Shown: one piece after another, positions 35,121-39,961 of the stretch
How positions within the stretch are numbered: the first letter of the stretch is position 1
Layout of the letters: every line of letters starts with the position of its first letter
Assembly: GCA_049792815.1 (NCBI GenBank)
Contig: JBARBG010000100.1
Span: 1 to 39,961 of the forward strand
Direction: 5' to 3'
Length of the DNA: 39,961 bases
Origin: DAIDKA01 sp049792815
Lineage (GTDB): Bacteria > Pseudomonadota > Gammaproteobacteria > Steroidobacterales > Steroidobacteraceae
Program-made: the position numbers and the translations under genes
The notes under the pieces: model-generated
Seen by the model: only the letters and a program-made list of their open reading frames with translations
The model's database searches: none
What the model was told of the DNA's origin: nothing

Positions 35121-35780
35121 TCATGTACGGAACCGCGCGAGCTCCGCCATGACGCACGGCCAGGCGGGCGCGTGCGGATCGATCAATTCGTAGTGTCCGG
35201 CAGCCGCCACCCGAACCAGTCGCGCCGCGGGGTGCGCGGCGACATAGGATTCGCTGATCGCCAGGGGCACGGTGTCATCGTCAACCCCATGGACAAGTGT
35301 CGTCGCCATCGGCGGCGCGGGCATCCGGCGCGGATCAAGATCAGGGCGTAAGCCGGGGTCGCAGCCGAGAAAGCGCGCGACGGCCCCATTTCCGAGACCT
35401 TGCTTGTGGGCCAGCTGCAGGTCCGCGACGGGCGCGAGGGCCACAGTTCCGACAAGCGTCGGGCACAGGCCCGCAGCACTCGCCCACAGCACCAGATGTC
35501 CGCCCGCCGAATGCCCAACCAGCACCACCCGCCCATTGTGTGTGCCGATTCGCCCGACCGATTGCGCGAGGAGCAGCCTCAGATCGGCAAGCGTCGCCTC
35601 GGGGTCCCCCGGCACCCGCGAGTACTCCGGCAGGGCGACGGTCCAGCCGGCGGCGGCCACAGCATCGGCCATCGGTTGCGCATGCGCCCGATCAATGTCG
35701 GGTCGCCAGAAACCCCCATGAATGATGATGACCAGGGGACGGGTCGCGGCTTCGCGCCCATCACGCACTTCCACGATCAC
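35121..35780 (-). CDS. Alpha/beta hydrolase (esterase-like)
   Basis: Cytosolic-looking enzyme of about 219 aa with HGGFW (21-25) as oxyanion-hole segment and nucleophile Ser 91 in GHSAGGH. HGVDDDTVP holds the likely catalytic Asp, and AGHYELIDP the catalytic His. This arrangement matches the BD-FAE/kynurenine-formamidase-like hydrolases. The GTG at 35780 is my preferred start because it gives a normal N-terminus and only 20 bp of overlap with the isocitrate dehydrogenase gene; an ATG at 35864 would overlap it by 104 bp. It is probably cotranscribed with that gene. The substrate cannot be predicted. Confidence 0.8.
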   Translation of the reverse strand: MIVEVRDGREAATRPLVIIIHGGFWRPDIDRAHAQPMADAVAAAGWTVALPEYSRVPGDPEATLADLRLLLAQSVGRIGTHNGRVVLVGHSAGGHLVLWASAAGLCPTLVGTVALAPVADLQLAHKQGLGNGAVARFLGCDPGLRPDLDPRRMPAPPMATTLVHGVDDDTVPLAISESYVAAHPAARLVRVAAAGHYELIDPHAPAWPCVMAELARFRT

Positions 35781-38001
35781 CCAGGGCCGCGAGGATGCGA
35801 TTGAAGGTCGCACTCGGACGCATGGCCGCCGCGCATTTGGCGGGATCGGGGTGGTAGTAGCCACCGATCTGGACGCTCTTGCCCTGCGAAGCGCTCAGTT
35901 CGCCGACAATCCTGGCCTCCTCGCGAGTCAGCTCGGCGGCGGCGGCGATGAATCTGGCGCGCAGCCCGGCGTCCTCATTCTGCGCCGCAAGCGCCTGCGC
36001 CCAGTACAGCGCCAGGTAAAAGTGGCTGCCACGATTGTCGAGCTCACCGGCCTTGCGCTGCGGCGACTTGTCGTTGTCCAGGAACTTGCCGTTCGCGGCA
36101 TCCAGCGCCTTGGCCAGGCAGAGCGCGGCTTTGTTGCCGGTCTTGCCGGCAAGGTCTTCGATGGAAACCTGCAGGGCGAGGAACTCACCCAGTGAGTCCC
36201 AGCGCAGGTGGCCCTCTTCGAGGAACTGCTGTACATGCTTCGGGGCCGAGCCACCGGCGCCGGTCTCGTACATGCCGCCGCCGGCGAGCAGCGGCACGAT
36301 GGACAGCATCTTCGCGCTGGTGCCCAGCTCCAGGATCGGAAACAGATCCGTCAGGTAGTCGCGCAACACATTGCCGGTGACTGAGATCGTGTCCTGCCCG
36401 GCGCGTACCCGCTGCATGGTCGCCGATACCGCGGCGACCGGTGACAGGATGCGGATGTCAAGCCCGCTGGTGTCGTGGTCCTTTAGGTATGTCCTGACCT
36501 TCTCGATGAGCTTGCGATCGTAGGCGCGCTGCTCGTCCAGCCAGAAAATCGCGGCCTGCCCCGTGGCCCGGGCGCGCCCCACCCCGAGCTTGACCCAGTC
36601 GCGGATGGGTAGATCCTTGGTCTGGCACATGCGCCAGATGTCACCCTGCGCCACCTTGTGCTGCGTCAGCACCTGGCCCTGGGCATCGATCACCCGTACC
36701 ACACCGTCGGCGGCAAGCTTGAAGGTCTTGTCGTGGGAGCCGTATTCCTCGGCGGCCTGGGCCATGAGGCCGACATTGCTGACATTGCCCATGGTCGGCA
36801 CGTCATAAGCGCCGTGCTGGCGGCAGTCTTCGATGACGGCCTGATACACGCCCGCATAGCTGCGATCGGGGATCATGGCCTTCATGTCCTGCGCCTTGCC
36901 GTCCGGCCCCCACATGCGACCCGAAGTGCGGATGGCGGCCGGCATGCTGGCATCGATGATGACGTCACTGGGCACATGCAGATTGGTGATGCCCTTGTCC
37001 GAATCCACCATCGCCAGCGACGGCCGCGACTGATAGGTGGCGGCCAGATCCGCTTCCACCTGCGCCTTCTGTGCCGGCGGCAAGGACTGGATTTTGGCGT
37101 AGACGTCGCCGATGCCATTGTCCGGATCGACGCCCAGCTGGCTGAACAGGGCGGCGTTCTTGGCGAAGGCGTCCTTGTAGTACACGCTGACGGCGTGGCC
37201 GAACATGATGGGATCGGAGATCTTCATCATCGTGGCCTTCAGATGCAGCGACAGCAGCAGGCCCCGCGCCTTCGCGTCCTGGATCTGGCGTTCGTAGAAT
37301 TCGCGCAGCTGCGCGCATTGCATGAAGGTTGAACTGATGAGCTCCGCGGCCTGCACCTTGATGCCTTCCTTGAGCACCGTGACCTGGCCGCCGGCCTCAG
37401 TCAGTTCAATGCGCAGCGTGCCCGCCCGCTCGATGAGCGCGGCCTGCTCGTTGCCGTAGAAGTCACCGCTGCTCATGCTCGCCACATGGGTCGGCGAGTC
37501 CGGCTTCCAGGCACCCATGGAGTGCGGGTGGGTCTTGGCGTAGTTCTTCACCGCATTGGCGACGCGCCGGTCCGAGTTGCCTTCACGCAGCACCGGATTG
37601 ACCGCACTGCCGAGCACCCTGGCGAAGCGCGCTTTCAGCTTCTTCTGAGCATCATCCTTGGGATCTTCCGGATAGTCGGGGACCTTGTAGCCCTGGGCAT
37701 TCAGTTCCGCGATCGCCGCCTTCAGCTGCGGCAGCGATGCCGAGATATTCGGCAGCTTGATGATGTTGGCTTCAGGGGTCTTGGCCAATTCGCCGAGTTC
37801 CGACAGATCATCGGACTGGCGCTGTTGCGGTGTCAGTTGATCCGGAAAAGTTGCCAGGATGCGAGCGGCCAGGGAGATGTCCCGGGTCTGCACGGTGATC
37901 CCGGCGCTGCGGGTGAAAGCCTGCACGATCGGCAACAGGGAGTAAGTCGCCAGCGCGGGCGCCTCATCGGTCAGTGTGTAGATGATCTTGGCGGTGCTCA
38001 T
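35761..38001 (-). CDS. icd: Monomeric NADP-dependent isocitrate dehydrogenase
   Basis: Protein of 746 aa, the normal size of the monomeric IDH-II family (about 740 aa), that converts isocitrate to 2-oxoglutarate and CO2 with NADP in the TCA cycle, in the cytoplasm. Family segments are IIYTLTDEAPALATYSLLPI at the start, NIIKLPNISASLPQLKAAI, the substrate-site region PHSMGAWKPDSPTHVASMSS, and NVSNVGLMAQAAEEYGSHDKTF. It is unrelated in sequence to the dimeric Icd. The ATG at 38001 is preceded by GGAA and an extended -10 promoter 43 bp upstream. The 3' end overlaps the hydrolase start. Confidence 0.97.
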   Translation of the reverse strand: MSTAKIIYTLTDEAPALATYSLLPIVQAFTRSAGITVQTRDISLAARILATFPDQLTPQQRQSDDLSELGELAKTPEANIIKLPNISASLPQLKAAIAELNAQGYKVPDYPEDPKDDAQKKLKARFARVLGSAVNPVLREGNSDRRVANAVKNYAKTHPHSMGAWKPDSPTHVASMSSGDFYGNEQAALIERAGTLRIELTEAGGQVTVLKEGIKVQAAELISSTFMQCAQLREFYERQIQDAKARGLLLSLHLKATMMKISDPIMFGHAVSVYYKDAFAKNAALFSQLGVDPDNGIGDVYAKIQSLPPAQKAQVEADLAATYQSRPSLAMVDSDKGITNLHVPSDVIIDASMPAAIRTSGRMWGPDGKAQDMKAMIPDRSYAGVYQAVIEDCRQHGAYDVPTMGNVSNVGLMAQAAEEYGSHDKTFKLAADGVVRVIDAQGQVLTQHKVAQGDIWRMCQTKDLPIRDWVKLGVGRARATGQAAIFWLDEQRAYDRKLIEKVRTYLKDHDTSGLDIRILSPVAAVSATMQRVRAGQDTISVTGNVLRDYLTDLFPILELGTSAKMLSIVPLLAGGGMYETGAGGSAPKHVQQFLEEGHLRWDSLGEFLALQVSIEDLAGKTGNKAALCLAKALDAANGKFLDNDKSPQRKAGELDNRGSHFYLALYWAQALAAQNEDAGLRARFIAAAAELTREEARIVGELSASQGKSVQIGGYYHPDPAKCAAAMRPSATFNRILAALGDRGSA

Positions 38002-38043
38002 TTCGATTCCGGAATTTCGATTATTGGGAAGGGCAAACGTCGA

Positions 38044-38052
38044 ATTATATCA
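38044..38052 (-). promoter_or_regulatory. Extended -10 promoter (TGATATAAT) of icd
   Basis: On the minus strand TGATATAAT fits the extended -10 consensus TGnTATAAT exactly. No good -35 is seen 17 bp upstream, as is common for extended -10 promoters. Transcription would start near 38037, leaving a leader of about 36 bases before the icd ATG at 38001. TTTCGATT occurs twice (38001-38008 and 38015-38022) in that leader. Confidence 0.6.
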
Positions 38053-38183
38053 GCCGCCTTCGCCGCATCATTTGCCGAAGTCGACCCTGCGGGCGGAGGT
38101 ATTCTGGCCCGCGAAATACGCTCACGGTCAAGGTAACGTTTACGGTAGGATCTGACAAGCGCCAACCGGCGATGGAAGGTGAG

Positions 38184-39452
38184 ATGAACAACGGCAGTGA
38201 CACCCTGGCTCCCGGCGCCGTCGATTCCCGGCGCGACATTCTTTACGCCTACCTGGTGGTGTTTCTCGGGATCACGGCAGTCATCCTGAGCCAGCAGAAT
38301 GCCATCGGGCTCGTGCCGCTGAAGAATCTGCTCAAGAACGAACTGCACGAAGGCAAATCCGCAACCGCAGCGTTCTTCTTCTGGCTCGGCATCGCCTGGT
38401 ACTGCAAGCCGTTCTTCGGAATTTTCATCGATGCCTTTCCACTGTTCGGCACGCGACGCAAGAGCTACATCCTGATCGGCTCGGTGCTCTCGGTCGCGAT
38501 TTTCATAGGACTCATTTTCACCCCACACCGCTACCTGCCGTTGCTGGCGATGTGCATCGCCGTCAACGTCTTCATGGTCATCACCAGCACCGCCGTCGGA
38601 GGTTACATGACGGAGAAGGCGCAAGCGCTGCGCGCCTCCGGCGGATTTGCCTCCGTTTTCCAGATCGCGTATCAAATGGCAGGGGTCGTTGGCGGCCCTC
38701 TTGGCGGGGTGTTGGCAGCCGTGGCATTCGGCTGGACCAATTTGGCCAGCGCAGCCATCATGCTGTTGCCGATACCGGCAGCACTCTTCTTCCTCAAGGA
38801 AAAGAAGAACCAGGTCAATTCCCAGCAGCTGCTGGGAGACGCCAGAAAGCAGCTCACGAAGATCGCCAAGGCGAAAACCATGTGGGCCGCCGCAGGTTTC
38901 AGCTTTCTGTTCTATTTCGCGCCCGGCATTCAGACCGCGCTCTTCTACCGGCAGCAGGATGTGCTGCATATGAGCACGACCCAACAGGGGCTGATGCTCT
39001 TCCTGAACGGCGGCTTTGCAATGCTCACGGCTGCGGTTTATGGCACTTGGGCCGCCAAGCGCTGGTCCCTGAGGCGTCTGCTGTTCTGGTGCATCCTGGC
39101 CGGCGCCGTCGCACAGTTTTGCTATGTCTTCTACAATTCGATGCCTGAAGCGTACGTCATCGAGAGCCTGTGGGGACTGGGCTGGGCCGCTGCCGACATG
39201 TCCCTGACCGACCTGTATCTGCGCGCCACCCCTGCAGGCAGCGAAGCGCTCGGATTCTCGCTGATGGTCAGCGTCCGGAACCTGACCCTTTTTGGGGCTG
39301 ATTGGCTCGGCGCCAAGGCCATGGAGACATACCACCTGCCATTCAGCTCCATGGCGATCGCCAGCGCCGTGGTATCACTGATCGCCCTGCCGTTCATCTT
39401 TGCGTTGCCGGGGCTTATCGTTGACCACAAGGACCAGGCTGCGGCTGCCTGA
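38184..39452 (+). CDS. MFS transporter, folate/biopterin (BT1/FBT) family
   Basis: Inner-membrane protein of 422 aa with about 12 helices. The segment WYCKPFFGIFIDAFPLFGTRRKSY, spanning the end of the second helix, resembles the KP-x-x-G-x-x-x-D-x-FP-x-FG-x-RR-x-x-Y motif of the folate-biopterin transporter family. The internal repeat FSFLFYFAPGIQTALFYRQQ opens the second half. The ATG at 38184 is chosen over 38172 because GAAGGTGAG lies directly upstream. It diverges from icd across 182 bp and is followed 91 bp later by a DUF6152 gene. Family members move folates, pterins or related compounds; the substrate here is not established. Confidence 0.8.
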   Translation: MNNGSDTLAPGAVDSRRDILYAYLVVFLGITAVILSQQNAIGLVPLKNLLKNELHEGKSATAAFFFWLGIAWYCKPFFGIFIDAFPLFGTRRKSYILIGSVLSVAIFIGLIFTPHRYLPLLAMCIAVNVFMVITSTAVGGYMTEKAQALRASGGFASVFQIAYQMAGVVGGPLGGVLAAVAFGWTNLASAAIMLLPIPAALFFLKEKKNQVNSQQLLGDARKQLTKIAKAKTMWAAAGFSFLFYFAPGIQTALFYRQQDVLHMSTTQQGLMLFLNGGFAMLTAAVYGTWAAKRWSLRRLLFWCILAGAVAQFCYVFYNSMPEAYVIESLWGLGWAAADMSLTDLYLRATPAGSEALGFSLMVSVRNLTLFGADWLGAKAMETYHLPFSSMAIASAVVSLIALPFIFALPGLIVDHKDQAAAA

Positions 39453-39543
39453 TGCGAGCAAGGTAATTGCCGAGGAGTGCTATGATTTGGCACACGCACG
39501 TGGCGCCGCAGGCCGCCACCTGGTTGAGGGGGACTTGGCAACG

Positions 39544-39948
39544 ATGACTAAATTCATGAGCGCGACGCGGCTGGCCGTGGCGGGATTGCTGCTGAGCGGT
39601 GGTGCCGTCCAGGCCCACCACTCGTTCGCGATGTTCGATCACGATCACCAGATCAAGATCTCCGGGACCGTGACCCACTTCCAGTGGACCAATCCCCACG
39701 TCTACATCGACCTGGATGCGATGAACGACCGGGGCGAGATCAAGCACTACACCATCGAATGCGCGAATCCGGGCATCCTCGATCGCGTCGGGTGGAAGTG
39801 GAACATGATCAAGCAGGGCGACAAGATCACTACCATCATCGCCCCGCTGCGCACCGGGGAACCGGGCGGCCTGCTCAAGCAGGTCACGCTCGCCGACGGC
39901 CGCAAGTTCGACAATGGCGCACCGGCCGGCAAGGCCAACATCCAATGA
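39544..39948 (+). CDS. Periplasmic DUF6152 family protein
   Basis: Exported protein of 134 aa with a Sec signal (LAVAGLLLSGGAVQA-H, cleavage about residue 24) and the mature start HHSFAMFDHD. It then shows ISGTVTHFQWTNPHVYIDLDA, characteristic of DUF6152, and TIECANPGILDRVGWKWNMIK, with TIIAPLRTGEPGGLLKQVTLADG near the end. The His-rich mature N-terminus (HHSF...HDH) could bind a metal, but this is a guess. A GAGGGGGA lies about 10 bp before the ATG. Its stop overlaps the next ATG (ATGATGA), so it starts an operon continuing beyond the window. The function of DUF6152 is not known to me. Confidence 0.85.
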   Translation: MTKFMSATRLAVAGLLLSGGAVQAHHSFAMFDHDHQIKISGTVTHFQWTNPHVYIDLDAMNDRGEIKHYTIECANPGILDRVGWKWNMIKQGDKITTIIAPLRTGEPGGLLKQVTLADGRKFDNGAPAGKANIQ

Positions 39949-39961
39949 TGAGGATCATGCG
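39945..39961 (+). CDS. Start of the next gene, cut by window end
   Basis: An ATG at 39945 (or 39948) overlaps the DUF6152 stop and reads MMRIM before the window ends. Basic residues right after the start suggest a signal peptide or membrane protein, but only five codons are visible. Confidence 0.35.

Noticed and set aside
37998..39335. A 445-codon open frame on the minus strand, opposite the folate/biopterin-type transporter
   Set aside because: It covers the icd promoter and the transporter, is charged and low-complexity, and has no motif.

Overview
The window is GC-rich, densely coding DNA from a Gram-negative bacterium, most likely a gammaproteobacterium (Steroidobacter/Nevskia-like lineages fit the gene content, but I cannot fix the genus). 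The signs are lipoprotein signal peptides, outer-membrane beta-barrels, an RND tripartite pump, a monomeric NADP isocitrate dehydrogenase, a heptosyltransferase-type GT9 enzyme and c-type cytochromes. I see no rRNA, tRNA, insertion sequence, integrase or CRISPR array, and no gene-free stretch over 300 bases.

Region 1 (1-12.9 kb) is an extracytoplasmic redox region. A leftward operon encodes a DUF1588-like monoheme protein, a diheme LamG lipoprotein and a Tat-exported DUF1501-like protein that runs off the window edge. From the same 289-bp intergenic region a rightward, tightly overlapped operon encodes an HzsA-related diheme lipoprotein, an SH3/beta-barrel protein, a barrel lipoprotein, a TlpA-like thioredoxin, a DUF4266 lipoprotein and a DUF3570 outer-membrane protein. 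It meets a convergent apbE (flavin transferase). A SYLF-domain protein and a GT9 glycosyltransferase follow.

Region 2 (13.9-24.5 kb) is an amidoligase/transglutaminase locus. A leftward pair (circularly permuted ATP-grasp, then alpha-E) is divergent from a rightward set: transglutaminase-DUF2126, a fused ATP-grasp/alpha-E protein, a second transglutaminase, and an Fsr-type MFS transporter. The shared promoter region contains direct and inverted repeats and a TATAAT box. This family set is predicted to make or modify peptide-like substrates, but its product is unknown. The fused ATP-grasp has lost the Gly-rich loop kept by its split paralogue. The Anbu peptidase often seen with these genes is not in the window.

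Region 3 (24.6-33.3 kb) is a translationally coupled operon for an RND efflux system (outer-membrane factor, adaptor, pump), its OmpR-type regulator and histidine kinase, then a CorA ion transporter. Region 4 (33.4-39.96 kb) holds mostly single genes: an exported double NTF2-like protein, an orphan ParA-like ATPase, an alpha/beta hydrolase, monomeric isocitrate dehydrogenase with a clear extended -10 promoter, a folate/biopterin-type MFS transporter, and a DUF6152 periplasmic protein that starts the next operon.

The best candidates for a little-described system are the HzsA-like/DUF4266/DUF3570/ApbE redox module and the split-plus-fused ATP-grasp/alpha-E/transglutaminase locus.
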